A stretch of DNA of 64,000 bases, taken from Phreatobacter cathodiphilus (GTDB lineage: Bacteria > Pseudomonadota > Alphaproteobacteria > Rhizobiales > Phreatobacteraceae). Under the pieces are notes generated by a model that saw nothing but the letters and a program-made list of their open reading frames with translations, was not told the DNA's origin and ran no database searches. The stretch's first letter is position 1. Each line of letters starts with the position of its first letter. This document shows, one piece after another, positions 35,118 to 44,057 of the stretch. Both the position numbers and the translations under genes were made by a program. The stretch lies in NCBI RefSeq assembly GCF_003008515.1, contig NZ_CP027668.1, positions 3,947,001-4,011,000 of the forward strand, in the 5' to 3' direction.

Positions 35118-36068
35118 TCAGGACCCCGCCTCGGGGGCGATGCAGGCGGCGAGCATGGAGTGCGCGACCGTCGCGTCGAGCCGGCCCATCTCGCCGATCA
35201 GCACGAGCCGGACCGCCCCGCCCGCAAGGCCCGCCGGCGCCGGACCGAGGGTGGCGCGCTCGCCCACCAGCTGGAACAGCATGGGCCGGGCCGGCTGCCC
35301 GGCGAAGGTCACGAAGCCCTTGGCGCGCACCAGGTGCGGCGCCAGCCGGCCGATCGCCGCCTGGAAGGCCGCGAGGTCCAGCGGCTTCTCGGCGGTGAAG
35401 GCCGTCGTCTCGAAGCGAGGCGTGGCGAAGCGCGCCCGCTCCGTCGCGCGGCTGTCCGGCGCCACAGGATCGTGCCCGCCGCCGGCAAAAGCGAGTTCCG
35501 GGGCGATGCGTCCCTCCTCCACGGGGAAGATCACCCGCGCCGGTTTCAGCGCCGCGACGGCGGCGCGGGCGCGGGCGAGGTCGCCCTCGTCGACCAGATC
35601 GGCCTTGTTCAGCGCGACGATGTCGGCGCTGGCGATCTGCGAGCGGCAGAGCGCGTCGTCGAGCAGGGCGGGGTCGTCGGCGAGCGCCCGCGCATCGGCC
35701 ACCGCCACCACGGTCTCCAGCATGGCGTCCTTCCAGACCACGGGATCGAGCAGGCTGCGCACCACCTCGGCCGGGTCCGACACGCCGCTCGTCTCGATGA
35801 CGATGGCCTCCGGCGGCGGCTCGCGCCTGAGCAGGCCGGAGAGGGTCCGCAGCAGGTCACCCTGCAGCGAGCAGCAGATGCAGCCGTTGGAAAGGCTCAT
35901 GACGCCGTCGGCATTCTCGGCGATCAGGTCGGCGTCGATGTTGATCGCGCCGAAATCGTTGACCACCGCCGCGAGCCGCCGGCCCCGGCTGGCGGTGAGG
36001 AGATGGTTGATCAGGGTCGTCTTGCCCGCCCCGAGAAAGCCGGTGACGAGGATGACCGGAACGGCCAT
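35118..36068 (-). CDS. COG0523 (CobW/P47K-type) GTP-binding metallochaperone
   Basis: 316-residue G3E GTPase. Walker A GFLGAGKTT (about residues 8-16), the metal-binding GCICC motif (Cys63, Cys65, Cys66), switch ETSGVSDPAEV, the NKADL guanine motif, and a C-terminal CobW_C domain (about 215-310). Such proteins use GTP to deliver zinc or cobalt to target enzymes. The start at 36068 lies seven bases after the stop of the amidohydrolase gene, so the two are one operon; that enzyme is metal dependent and is the obvious client. Confidence 0.88.
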   Translation of the reverse strand: MAVPVILVTGFLGAGKTTLINHLLTASRGRRLAAVVNDFGAINIDADLIAENADGVMSLSNGCICCSLQGDLLRTLSGLLRREPPPEAIVIETSGVSDPAEVVRSLLDPVVWKDAMLETVVAVADARALADDPALLDDALCRSQIASADIVALNKADLVDEGDLARARAAVAALKPARVIFPVEEGRIAPELAFAGGGHDPVAPDSRATERARFATPRFETTAFTAEKPLDLAAFQAAIGRLAPHLVRAKGFVTFAGQPARPMLFQLVGERATLGPAPAGLAGGAVRLVLIGEMGRLDATVAHSMLAACIAPEAGS

Positions 36069-36075
36069 GCCCCGC

Positions 36076-37590
36076 TCAGGCCGCCTTGACGGGGCGGCGG
36101 ACCGGCCGGCCCGGCCGCGCATCCCGCACCAGTGCGCCATCGGAGATCACCGCATCGCCGTTGACGATGACGTGGCGCATGCCCTCCGAGGCACGGTTCA
36201 TCGCCTTGAACTCGGCCCGGTCGGTCAGCGTGTCGTAGTCGAAGACGACGATGTCGGCGTCGGCTCCGGCCTTGAGCCGCCCCTTGGTGCGCATGGCCGG
36301 CGTGCTCTCCGCCAGGATGTCGGCGGGGATCTGCGTGCATTTGGCGAGGCCGTCGATGAGCGGCAGCATCTCCCGCTCGCGCACATACTGGCGCAGGAAC
36401 CGCGTGAACGTGCCCGACGAGCGCGGATGCGAGCTCGTGCCCTCGGGAAGCGGCCAGGCCTCGCCGTCATAGACCGAGCCGTCCGGATTGGTCCACGGCA
36501 TGGCGTCGGAAGCGATGGCCCCGCCGGGATAGAGCACGGAGACGTCGAGGAGATCGCGATGGCGGGTATTGGCCTCGACGTCGAGGAAGTGCCAGAGCAC
36601 CAGCGAGCCGGGGTCCTGCGCCTGTGCCGCCAGGAGGTCCTCGCGGTTGTGGAAGGTGCGGCCCGTATCGACCATCTCGATGGATTCGTAGGTGCCGCCG
36701 GTGCGCTCGGGAAAGGCCGGGTCGGCGAAGAAGGTGGCGCCGAGCACGGTCGAGCCGGTTCCGTAGGGATAGGCCTCCACGGTGATCTTCAGCCCGAGGT
36801 CCTGCGCCTTCCGGATCAGCGCCGCGGCGCGCTCCACGTCCTGCAGGCTGGTGCTGTTGAAGTGGCAGATGTGCATGTGGGCGCCGGTCGAGCCGGCATA
36901 GCCGACGAGGCGCGTATAGGCCTCGATCGAGCTCCTCGGGTCGATGTTGGAGGCATAGGCGACGTGGGTATAGGTCGGCACGCCATAGTCGGCGGCGAGC
37001 GAGCAGACCGCCGACATCTCCTTGACGCCGGCGCCCGGCGCATAGGCGTTGAGGATGCCGATGCCGATGCCGCCCTCATCGAGGCCCTGGCGGATGCGGC
37101 GGATGATCTCCTTCATCTCCGCGTCGGTGGCGACGTTGTCGATCCAGCGCTTGTCGTTGGAATTGCGGCCCATGAAGCCGAGATCGGCCTCCGGCTCGAT
37201 GCCGAGCATGGCCGCGATGCGGGCGAAGGCCCAGTTCGCCGCCGTGCCGTAGTTGAGGACGCGGCCCTTCTTCGCTTGGTTCTCGTACCAGAGCGCCACG
37301 GGAAGAACGCCCGCCTCCAGTTCCAGCGTCGTCGTCACCCCGTCGAAGGCCTGCATGCGGTCGGCGGCGACCGTCTGGCCGTGGGCGTGGAGATCGATGA
37401 AGCCCGGCGCCACGACGAGGCCGGAGGCGTCGATCTCGCGGGTGCCATCGCCGCTCACGGCGCCGACGGCGGCGATGCGGCCCTTCGCCACGGCCACGTC
37501 GCAGACGCGGTCCAGCCGGCTCTCCGGATCGATGACCCGGCCGTTGCGGATGACGAGGTCGAAGGTGCCGGCGGCAGAAGCAGGGGTCAT
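36076..37590 (-). CDS. N-acyl-D-amino-acid deacylase-type amidohydrolase
   Basis: 504-residue metal-dependent amidohydrolase of the D-aminoacylase group. N-terminal beta domain with FDLVIRNGRVIDPES, metal ligands in GFIDLHAHGQ (HxH), the usual Cys/Lys region replaced around LELEAGVLP, HICHFNSTS in the barrel, and ASDAMPW near 390 for the Asp. The C-terminal beta sandwich ends LKAGADADIVVFDYDTL...VIVNGDAVISDG. It would release an amino acid from an N-acyl-D-amino acid or act on a related amide; the exact substrate is not decidable. Operon with a COG0523 chaperone. Confidence 0.86.
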   Translation of the reverse strand: MTPASAAGTFDLVIRNGRVIDPESRLDRVCDVAVAKGRIAAVGAVSGDGTREIDASGLVVAPGFIDLHAHGQTVAADRMQAFDGVTTTLELEAGVLPVALWYENQAKKGRVLNYGTAANWAFARIAAMLGIEPEADLGFMGRNSNDKRWIDNVATDAEMKEIIRRIRQGLDEGGIGIGILNAYAPGAGVKEMSAVCSLAADYGVPTYTHVAYASNIDPRSSIEAYTRLVGYAGSTGAHMHICHFNSTSLQDVERAAALIRKAQDLGLKITVEAYPYGTGSTVLGATFFADPAFPERTGGTYESIEMVDTGRTFHNREDLLAAQAQDPGSLVLWHFLDVEANTRHRDLLDVSVLYPGGAIASDAMPWTNPDGSVYDGEAWPLPEGTSSHPRSSGTFTRFLRQYVREREMLPLIDGLAKCTQIPADILAESTPAMRTKGRLKAGADADIVVFDYDTLTDRAEFKAMNRASEGMRHVIVNGDAVISDGALVRDARPGRPVRRPVKAA

Positions 37591-37784
37591 GTCGGTTCTC
37601 GATCAGCGGATGCGGGGCTTCCGGGGCGCGGCGATCTTAGGGAGGGGGCGCCGGCGAAGTCGAGGCGGCAGGGCGGGCATCAGCCGCGCATTCCCGGCAT
37701 TGGGAACCTTGTGATCGGCGGCGGGCTTGATCCGGCGGCCGTCTCCGCCACCCTTAGGGGCATTCGCCGAGCCACGGAGTCCCG

Positions 37785-39062
37785 ATGCGCGCCTGCCTGC
37801 TCCTCCTCCTGGCCCTGATCGTCTCCCCCGCAACCGCCCAGGAGCTGCGCGGGCATGGCGGCCCGGTGCGCGCCCTCGCCGCCGCACCGGACGGGCGCAT
37901 GGCGCTGTCGGGATCGTTCGACACCTCCGCCATCCTCTGGGACCTCGAGCGCGGCCTCGCCCTGGCGGTGCTGCGCGGCCATGACAGCTCCGTCAACGCC
38001 GCGCTGGCCCTGCCCGACGGGCGCTTCGTCACCGGCGGCGAGGACGGCCGCGTCCTTCTCTGGCGCCCGGGGCGTGCCGAGCCGGAGGGCCGGATCGAGG
38101 GTCATACGGGCCCGGTGGCCGGCCTCGCCCTCTCGCCCGACGGACGCCTGCTCGCCTCCGCGTCCTGGGACGGCACGGTGCGGGTGACGCCGCTCGGCGG
38201 CGGCGAGGCCCGCGTCCTCTCGGGCCATCGCGGGCCGGTGAACGCCGTCGCCTTCACCCCCGACGGCGCCGCGATCGTCTCCGGGGGCCACGACGCGGCG
38301 CTGCGCATCACCCCGCTCGCCGGCGGGACCGCCCGCAGCATCGATCTCGGCCTGCCGGTGGCGGGTCTCGCGGTGGCGCCCGACGGCGAGATCCTCGCCG
38401 GCGGCGCCGACGGCAGGCTGCGCTTCCTCGCGCCCGACGGAACCCGTCGCGGCGAGGTCGCCGCCGCCGAGACGCCCATCGTCGCCGTCGCCCTCTCGCC
38501 CGACGGCCGGCGCGTCGCCGCGGCCGGCATCCGTGGTTCGGTGGCGCTGGTGGACCGCGCTTCCCGCACCGTCGAACGTGTGCTGGTGGGGCCCGGCCTT
38601 CCGGTCTGGTCGCTCGCCTTCCGCCCCGGCACGGACGAACTCATGACCGGCGGCGGCGACCGCCTGGTGCGGCGCTGGCTCGCCTCCACCGGCGAGCATC
38701 TCGGCGCGGTGGTGATGGCCCGTCCCTCCGACCGCCTCGCCGGCCTCGCCGACCATCCGGGCGCCGAGGTCTTCCGCGCCTGTTCCGCCTGCCACACGCT
38801 CGGCCCCGACGACGGCAACCGCGCCGGCCCGACGCTGCACGGCGTCATAGGCCGGCGCATCGCGACCGCGCCGGGCTACGACTATTCGCCGGCCCTGCGC
38901 GGCATGGACATCGTCTGGACCAAGGAGACCATCGCCCGCCTCTTCGAGATCGGGCCGAACGCCTATACGCCGGGCACCAAGATGCCCGAGCAGCAGGTGA
39001 CCGACCCGGACGACCTCAAGGCCCTCGTCGACTTCATCGCCAAGGCGACCGGCGCGGAATAG
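37785..39062 (+). CDS. WD40 beta-propeller fused to cytochrome c
   Basis: 425-residue periplasmic protein. Signal peptide 1-19 (cleavage after TAQ). About seven WD40-like repeats (residues 20-310), each with ..GH...V..LA..PDGR..SGS.D....W-type sequence. The C-terminal class I cytochrome c domain (about 325-425) has the heme site Cys333-Ser-Ala-Cys336-His337 and probable axial Met400 in TKMPEQ. The propeller may dock a redox partner, the heme move electrons. It sits at the edge of the formate dehydrogenase island and is convergent (one base apart) with the ferredoxin-like gene, so a role as electron acceptor or sensor for that system is inferred. Confidence 0.85.
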   Translation: MRACLLLLLALIVSPATAQELRGHGGPVRALAAAPDGRMALSGSFDTSAILWDLERGLALAVLRGHDSSVNAALALPDGRFVTGGEDGRVLLWRPGRAEPEGRIEGHTGPVAGLALSPDGRLLASASWDGTVRVTPLGGGEARVLSGHRGPVNAVAFTPDGAAIVSGGHDAALRITPLAGGTARSIDLGLPVAGLAVAPDGEILAGGADGRLRFLAPDGTRRGEVAAAETPIVAVALSPDGRRVAAAGIRGSVALVDRASRTVERVLVGPGLPVWSLAFRPGTDELMTGGGDRLVRRWLASTGEHLGAVVMARPSDRLAGLADHPGAEVFRACSACHTLGPDDGNRAGPTLHGVIGRRIATAPGYDYSPALRGMDIVWTKETIARLFEIGPNAYTPGTKMPEQQVTDPDDLKALVDFIAKATGAE

Positions 39063-39063
39063 C

Positions 39064-41088
39064 TCAGTTGAGCCCGTCCTTGCCGGCCTTGGCCTCGGCC
39101 AGATAGTCCTCGCTCGTGCGCACGCGCGGGCGTTCCTGCGCCCCATAGGGGTCGAAGCCCTCGTTGACCACGCGCTCGACGCGGCAGTCCTCGCACATGA
39201 ACAGCGCCTCCCGCCGCCGCGCATTGGCACCGGAGAACATCCAGTGCCCCTCGAGCTTGGCGGCGATCCGCTCGATGGTGGACTTGGTGCCGAAGGCCTT
39301 GCCGCAGGCAGTGCAGTGGAACGGCTCTTCCTCCTTCACCACCCGCCGCGGCTCGCGCCAGGCGACGAAGTCGAGCTGCGGCACGAGGTCGATGGCGTCC
39401 TCCGGGCAGGTCTGTTCGCACAGGCCGCACTGGACGCAGAGGCTCTCGGTGAAGCGCAGCATCGGCCGGTCGGGATTGTCCGACAGCGCCGCCGTCGGGC
39501 AGGCGGAGACGCAGGCGAGGCAGAGCGTGCAGGCCTCCACGTTGACATGGGCCTTGCCGAAGGGCGCGCCCGCCTGGAGCGGGATGACGTCCACCGGCGC
39601 CGGCGCGGCGTCGTGCAGCTCGAGGACGGAGAGTTCGAGCAGGCCGCGCTTCGTCCCCATCGGCAGGAAGGTCGAGGGTTTCGGCGAGGGCGTCGCGGCG
39701 AAGGGCACCGCGAGGGCTTCCGCCAGCATGTCGGGATCGTCTGTCTCCACCAGCCTGATCACGTCGGCGCCGTAGCCGAGCGCCGCGACGACGGAGCGCG
39801 TCGTCTCCAGCGTCCGCATCAGCCCGAGGAGGTCGTGCTTCGGCCTGGCGCGGCCGAGAACGGCGACGCCAGCCGCGCCATAGGCCAGGGCGGCGGCGAA
39901 GAGCTCCGGCCCGGCCTGGGTGATCTCGTTCACCTGAAGCGGCAGCACATGAGCCGGCAGGCCGGCGCCAAACCGCGCCAGCGCGTCGATCAGCGGCAGG
40001 CCGTGGTCGCCGTCGTGGACCAGCAGCACCGCGCCGGTGCCACCGGCGCCGGTATAGGTCGTCAGAAGCGCCCTGAGACGGCCGAGCATGGCGTCGACCG
40101 GCGGCAGCGCATAGGCGGCCGCGCCCGTCGGGCAGGCGGCGGCGCACTGGCCGCAGCCGGCGCAGACGGCGGGATCGATGGCGACGTGGTCGCCGTCCGG
40201 GCTGATGGCGCCGGTCGGGCAGAGGTCGAGGCAGCGGGTGCAGCCGGTGATCTTGTTGCGCGAATGGGCGCAGAGATCGGCGGTGAAGGTGACGAAGCGC
40301 GGCTTGTCGAAGGTGCCGACCAGGCCCGAGGCCTCACCGATCAGCTTCTCCACCGCCGCCGCATCGCGCGGGTCGGCGCGCAGGTAGCCGGGCCTCAGCT
40401 CATGCGCCGGGAACAGCGGCACGCCGCCCGAGAGGTCGATGACGAGGTCGGAGGTGGAGGAGGCGCCGTTGCGCGGCGCCTGCCACAGATAGCTCCGCCG
40501 CGACGAGGGCGCGGCCAGGGCATAGTCGTCGACGACGAGCGCGAAGGCGCCGAGATGGCCGCGCGCCGCGATGATCGTGCCCTTCACCACGGGAAAGGCG
40601 GTCTCGCGCTGCGGCGCCACCTCGCCCGGCCGGGTCAGCAGCACGGTGACGTCGAGGCTCGCCGAGAGCCGGCGCGCCACCTCCACCGCCACCTCGTCGC
40701 GGCCGTAGACGAGGGCGACGCCCTTCGATTCGAGCGTCACGGCCTGGATCGGCGGCATCTCGACGGTCGCCGCCGCCAGCAGCGCCGCCGTCTTCGGGCC
40801 GGCCTTCGCCGCATCCGCCGACCAGCCCGCCTGCTCCCGCACATTGGCGAAGGTCAGCCGGCCTGCATGGCCGAGATCCTCGGCCACTTCGGAAAAGAGC
40901 GGCGCTTCCTGGGTGCAGGCCACCGTGACGTCGCCGCCCTGGGCCACCACCGCCTTGAAGAAGTCGAGCTCCTTGCGGCACAGCTGGTCGGCGGTGCGGA
41001 CCTTGGTCCGGCACGCCTTCGCCACCGTTTCCCCATGCAGCGGCATGGTTTCCTCGCAGGAGCAGAGGAATGTGGTGCCTGCCGTCAT
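39064..41088 (-). CDS. Multi-cluster 4Fe-4S protein of the formate dehydrogenase locus
   Basis: 674-residue iron-sulfur protein. An N-terminal CSCEETMP patch with further Cys (residues about 9-37) starts a large domain without a family I know. Two ferredoxin clusters follow (GCTRCLDLCP near 283, CAGCGQCAAACP near 308), a middle alpha/beta domain with LLVHDGDHG, then two more clusters (CTLCLACVSACP near 518, CVQCGLCEQTCP near 550) and two CxxC pairs (HCTACGKAF near 594, MCEDCR near 632) that look like a zinc or iron finger. Divergent from the accessory genes. Probably carries electrons or assembles clusters for formate dehydrogenase; known only by co-occurrence. Confidence 0.82.
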   Translation of the reverse strand: MTAGTTFLCSCEETMPLHGETVAKACRTKVRTADQLCRKELDFFKAVVAQGGDVTVACTQEAPLFSEVAEDLGHAGRLTFANVREQAGWSADAAKAGPKTAALLAAATVEMPPIQAVTLESKGVALVYGRDEVAVEVARRLSASLDVTVLLTRPGEVAPQRETAFPVVKGTIIAARGHLGAFALVVDDYALAAPSSRRSYLWQAPRNGASSTSDLVIDLSGGVPLFPAHELRPGYLRADPRDAAAVEKLIGEASGLVGTFDKPRFVTFTADLCAHSRNKITGCTRCLDLCPTGAISPDGDHVAIDPAVCAGCGQCAAACPTGAAAYALPPVDAMLGRLRALLTTYTGAGGTGAVLLVHDGDHGLPLIDALARFGAGLPAHVLPLQVNEITQAGPELFAAALAYGAAGVAVLGRARPKHDLLGLMRTLETTRSVVAALGYGADVIRLVETDDPDMLAEALAVPFAATPSPKPSTFLPMGTKRGLLELSVLELHDAAPAPVDVIPLQAGAPFGKAHVNVEACTLCLACVSACPTAALSDNPDRPMLRFTESLCVQCGLCEQTCPEDAIDLVPQLDFVAWREPRRVVKEEEPFHCTACGKAFGTKSTIERIAAKLEGHWMFSGANARRREALFMCEDCRVERVVNEGFDPYGAQERPRVRTSEDYLAEAKAGKDGLN

Positions 41089-41136
41089 TGCGCTCTCCGG
41101 GCCGCGGCTCTTTCCGCCACGCGTCATCTTCATATA

Positions 41137-41150
41137 TTGGAAGCAGTCAA
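41137..41150. promoter_or_regulatory. Imperfect FnrL/FixK-like site in divergent spacer
   Basis: TTGG-AAGCAG-TCAA, one mismatch from TTGA-N6-TCAA, sits in the 108-bp AT-rich spacer between the 4Fe-4S gene (minus) and the accessory operon (plus). Only suggestive. Confidence 0.3.
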
Positions 41151-41196
41151 AAGAACCAGACCGGCCTGTCGCCGCGCCCCCGAAACAAGGGACTTC

Positions 41197-41946
41197 ATGG
41201 CCCTCGTCACGCTCCGCGCCCCCTCGACGCTCGACCTGCCGCCCGGTTTCCGCGCCGTTCCCCTGCGCGAATCGGGCGACGCCTTTGCCCATGCCTGCCG
41301 CACGGCGGCGGAGGAGGGCGCCGGGACGCTCGTCTGGGTGCGACGTTTCGACCTCGCCGAATTCGCCGTGATCCTTGAGCCGGACCAGCCGCTGGCCGAG
41401 GCGCGCAAGGCCTTCTTCATGGGGATGAACGCCACCGCCGACGCCATCGCCGCCCTCTGCCCGCCCGAGCGCAGCGTCGCCTTCGCCTTTCCCGACGCGA
41501 TCCGCTTCGACGGCGGCCTCGTCGGCGGCGGCAGGCTCGGCTGGCCGAAGCGCTGCGCCGAGGACGAGGTGCCGGACTGGCTGGTCTTCGCGGCGAGCGT
41601 GCGCGTCTCCTTCTCCGGCCTCATGGAGCCGGGACAGGCGCCGACCGCCGCCGCCCTCGACGAGGAGGGCTTCGAGGGCGTCGGCCCGGCTATGCTGGTG
41701 GAGAGCTTCGCCCGCTTCCTGCTGCGCGCCGTCGACATCGTCCAGCACCAGGGCTTCGCGCCCGTCGTCGCGGACTATGTCCAGCGCCTCGCCAAGGACC
41801 GTCCGGGCGACACGCTCTCGATCGCGCCCGACGGCGACCTGATCATCCGTCCTGCGGTCGGCGACATGGAGCGCCGCATCGGCTTCCTCGCCGGGCTGAC
41901 GGCCGCCGCCTGGCTCGACCGCGACACGGGAGGGCCGAAGCTGTGA
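41197..41946 (+). CDS. Biotin/lipoate protein ligase-like protein of the fdh locus
   Basis: 249-residue protein with the biotin/lipoate A/B ligase fold pattern (TLDLPPGFRAVPLRESGDAFAHACRTAAEEGAGTLVWVRRFD...; FPDAIRFDGGLVGGGRLGWP) and a distinct C-terminal domain of about 60 residues (DTLSIAPDGDLIIRPAVGDMERR). I do not see the usual catalytic Lys or GRG motif of true ligases, so activity is uncertain. First gene of a tightly packed plus-strand run (41197-44737, mostly overlapping by a few bases). Recurs beside formate dehydrogenase in alphaproteobacteria from memory. Confidence 0.75.
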   Translation: MALVTLRAPSTLDLPPGFRAVPLRESGDAFAHACRTAAEEGAGTLVWVRRFDLAEFAVILEPDQPLAEARKAFFMGMNATADAIAALCPPERSVAFAFPDAIRFDGGLVGGGRLGWPKRCAEDEVPDWLVFAASVRVSFSGLMEPGQAPTAAALDEEGFEGVGPAMLVESFARFLLRAVDIVQHQGFAPVVADYVQRLAKDRPGDTLSIAPDGDLIIRPAVGDMERRIGFLAGLTAAAWLDRDTGGPKL

Positions 41947-42494
41947 TGATGCTGCGGACCATCCGCCTCGACCCGTCCGACACCTTCGTGTTCCCCGTCG
42001 CCGCCGAACCGGGCGAGTGGGCCGTCACCGGCTCCTTCCTGTTCTGGGGCCGCGACGTCGCCGCCCTCGCCGGCAAGGAACGCGCCGCCTTCCGCTCCGG
42101 CTTCGCCGGCGTCTCCTCCCTCGGCTTCTCGACCCTCGTCGTCGCCCAGCCGATCCGCGCCGAGGAGCGCGCCGCCGCCGTCGACAGCCTCGCCCGCCAT
42201 CTCGTCGACCGCCTCGGCGCCCCCGACATGGACGCGGCCCGCGCCGCGGCGGCGGAGGAGATCGCCTTCGCCGCCTCCCTCGCCGAGCATCCCGAGGGCA
42301 CGCTCGTCGCCATGTACCGGGCCCTCGAGGCCGGCGAGATTCGCGAGCAGTTCCGCACCCTCGCCGCCCGCGAAAAGACCGCCGGCGCCGACAGTCTGCA
42401 CGCCACGGCCCGCGCCTTCACCTTCCACGAGGAGGTGGAGGACGGCCCCGAGGAGCGGGTGGACCTGATCGACATGATGGCGGCCCGCAAATGA
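41943..42494 (+). CDS. DUF6505-like protein of the fdh locus
   Basis: 183-residue soluble protein. N-terminal half is beta-rich (LRTIRLDPSDTFVFPVAAEPGEWAVTGSFLFW), the C-terminal half helical (AAAEEIAFAASLAEHP...). No catalytic motif stands out. Start codons GTG 41943, ATG 41946 and ATG 41949 are all possible and overlap the previous stop; its own stop overlaps the next ATG. Family name is from memory of similar loci. Function unknown; expression is clearly coupled to its neighbours. Confidence 0.7.
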   Translation: MMMLRTIRLDPSDTFVFPVAAEPGEWAVTGSFLFWGRDVAALAGKERAAFRSGFAGVSSLGFSTLVVAQPIRAEERAAAVDSLARHLVDRLGAPDMDAARAAAAEEIAFAASLAEHPEGTLVAMYRALEAGEIREQFRTLAAREKTAGADSLHATARAFTFHEEVEDGPEERVDLIDMMAARK

Positions 42495-43531
42495 CCACCG
42501 ACACCCGCACCGTCACCGAGTTCTGGGTCTCCTCCGGCCATCACATGACCCGCCGCGTCGAGGGCGGCGGTCTTGCCGTCACCGACGAGATGATCCTCGC
42601 CTATCTCGCCCGCCCCGAACTGGTGCCGCCGCCAGAGGCCTGCACCGCCGAGCGCGCGCTCCACGCCGAACTGATGGCCGCGCCCCGCCGCCCCGTGACC
42701 GCCGCCATGATCGACGCCCTCGCCGACGAGGACGCCCGCGAGAACTGGCGCTTCATGATCGGCTTCCGCGACCGGCTCCTCGCCCATCCGAGCGTCGAGG
42801 CGGCCTATCTCTCCATCGTCCGCCAGGGCGCGAAGGGCGTGCCGCCGCTCTTCCTCAACCAGCTCGTCCATCTCGTCCTGCGCAATGCGCTGGACGGCTG
42901 CGAGGATCCCTTCGTCCTGCGCGCCGCCGAACTGCTGTTCCGCCCGCAGAAGGGTTCGCTCAAGGACGGCGCGCTGCTGCTCGCCGACCAAGAGTTGATC
43001 GAGAGCTTCGAGGCCGAACGGCAGGCGCTGCTCCACACCTCGCCGCTCGCCGCGATGATGGGTACCGACGCCATGGGCGACCTCGAGGTGATGACCGACG
43101 AGACCGCGCCCACCTACTGGTCGCGCTCGGACGCCTTCTCCATGGTCTTCAACCTCGGCGGCGACCCGCGCTCCCGCGAGGCCCTGTGCCGGGCGCTGGA
43201 GACCTGGATCGCCCACATGCTCGGCGTCGAGACCACCATCGCTCCGATCGAGCGCATCGAAGACGGGGACTGGCGCTGGTTCGTCGGCCTCGACGCCGAG
43301 GCGACCGCCATCGGCAACAGGCTGTGGCGGGGCGAGGCGGTGGACCCGGCCGACCAGAGCCGCGTCTGCGGCCTGTTCCGGCTCGATTTCGCCGATCCGC
43401 GCACCGTCGATCCCAAGCTAGCCGGCAAGCCTGTCTATCTCATCATGGCGCTGACCGAGGACATGATCCTCCGGGTCAAGCCGCAGAACCTGATCGTCGG
43501 CCTGCCGCTCGCCGGCCGGCAGGCGGCCTGA
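42491..43531 (+). CDS. DUF6352-like protein of the fdh locus
   Basis: 346-residue soluble protein starting MTTDTRTVTEFWVSSGHHMTRR. Mainly helical in the first 170 residues (ENWRFMIGFRDRLLAHPSVEAAY; LFLNQLVHLVLRNALDG), then beta-rich with WSRSDAFSMVFNLGGDPRSREALCRALETWIAHMLG and DWRWFVGLDAEATAIGNRLW. No membrane segment, no clear active site. ATGA overlap with the gene before, ten bases to the DUF3305 gene. Conserved in formate dehydrogenase clusters; function unknown. Confidence 0.72.
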   Translation: MTTDTRTVTEFWVSSGHHMTRRVEGGGLAVTDEMILAYLARPELVPPPEACTAERALHAELMAAPRRPVTAAMIDALADEDARENWRFMIGFRDRLLAHPSVEAAYLSIVRQGAKGVPPLFLNQLVHLVLRNALDGCEDPFVLRAAELLFRPQKGSLKDGALLLADQELIESFEAERQALLHTSPLAAMMGTDAMGDLEVMTDETAPTYWSRSDAFSMVFNLGGDPRSREALCRALETWIAHMLGVETTIAPIERIEDGDWRWFVGLDAEATAIGNRLWRGEAVDPADQSRVCGLFRLDFADPRTVDPKLAGKPVYLIMALTEDMILRVKPQNLIVGLPLAGRQAA

Positions 43532-43541
43532 GGAGACGCCC

Positions 43542-44057
43542 ATGCCCGTCCAGCACCTGACCGTCGGCATCGTCGCCGTGAAGCGCAAGCTGAACAATCC
43601 CTGGGTCGATTTCGAATGGCTTCCCGAGGCGGTGCTCCCCGGCCTTCCCGCCGTCGCGCCGGGCACGCGGATCGGTGCCGAAGGGGCGGTGGAACGCTGG
43701 TATATCGGCCCCGCGGACATCACGTTCCATTCCGGCGAGACGGCCCATTATCGCGACAATCTCGTCTCCGGCCGCCCCGCCGTCTGGGTGGCGCTGCGTG
43801 AGGGCGCCGACGGCGCCTGGACCGTGGCCGGCGCCACGGTGGATCCCTATGAGGGCGAGGCCTTCGTGGACGTGGTCACCGACAAGGTCGAGGCCCTGCC
43901 CATGCCGCACGAGATCGCCGTCGATCTCCAGGCCTTCGTCGACGCGCACCACGTCGACCAGCCCTTCTTCAAGCGCAAGCGCGACCGCAAGGACCCGCAT
44001 GCCGAGCCGGATTACGGCCTCGGCCACCCCGCCCGCCAGCCGGGGAGGCGGTCGTGA
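43542..44057 (+). CDS. DUF3305 protein of the fdh locus
   Basis: 171-residue protein (MPVQHLTVGIVAVKRKLNNPWVDFEWLP) with the DUF3305 pattern: RWYIGPADITFHSGETAHYRDNL and a C-terminal FFKRKRDRKDPHAEPDYGL. It is nearly always encoded next to DUF3306 and formate dehydrogenase genes. Basic tail of about 25 residues. Four-base overlap with the next GTG. Role unknown; probably in biogenesis rather than catalysis, because no cofactor motif is visible. Confidence 0.8.
   Translation: MPVQHLTVGIVAVKRKLNNPWVDFEWLPEAVLPGLPAVAPGTRIGAEGAVERWYIGPADITFHSGETAHYRDNLVSGRPAVWVALREGADGAWTVAGATVDPYEGEAFVDVVTDKVEALPMPHEIAVDLQAFVDAHHVDQPFFKRKRDRKDPHAEPDYGLGHPARQPGRRS

Noticed and set aside
36076-37590. Dihydroorotase or dihydropyrimidinase
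   Set aside because: The overall order of motifs and the C-terminal region fit N-acyl-D-amino-acid deacylases better, and no pyrimidine genes are near.
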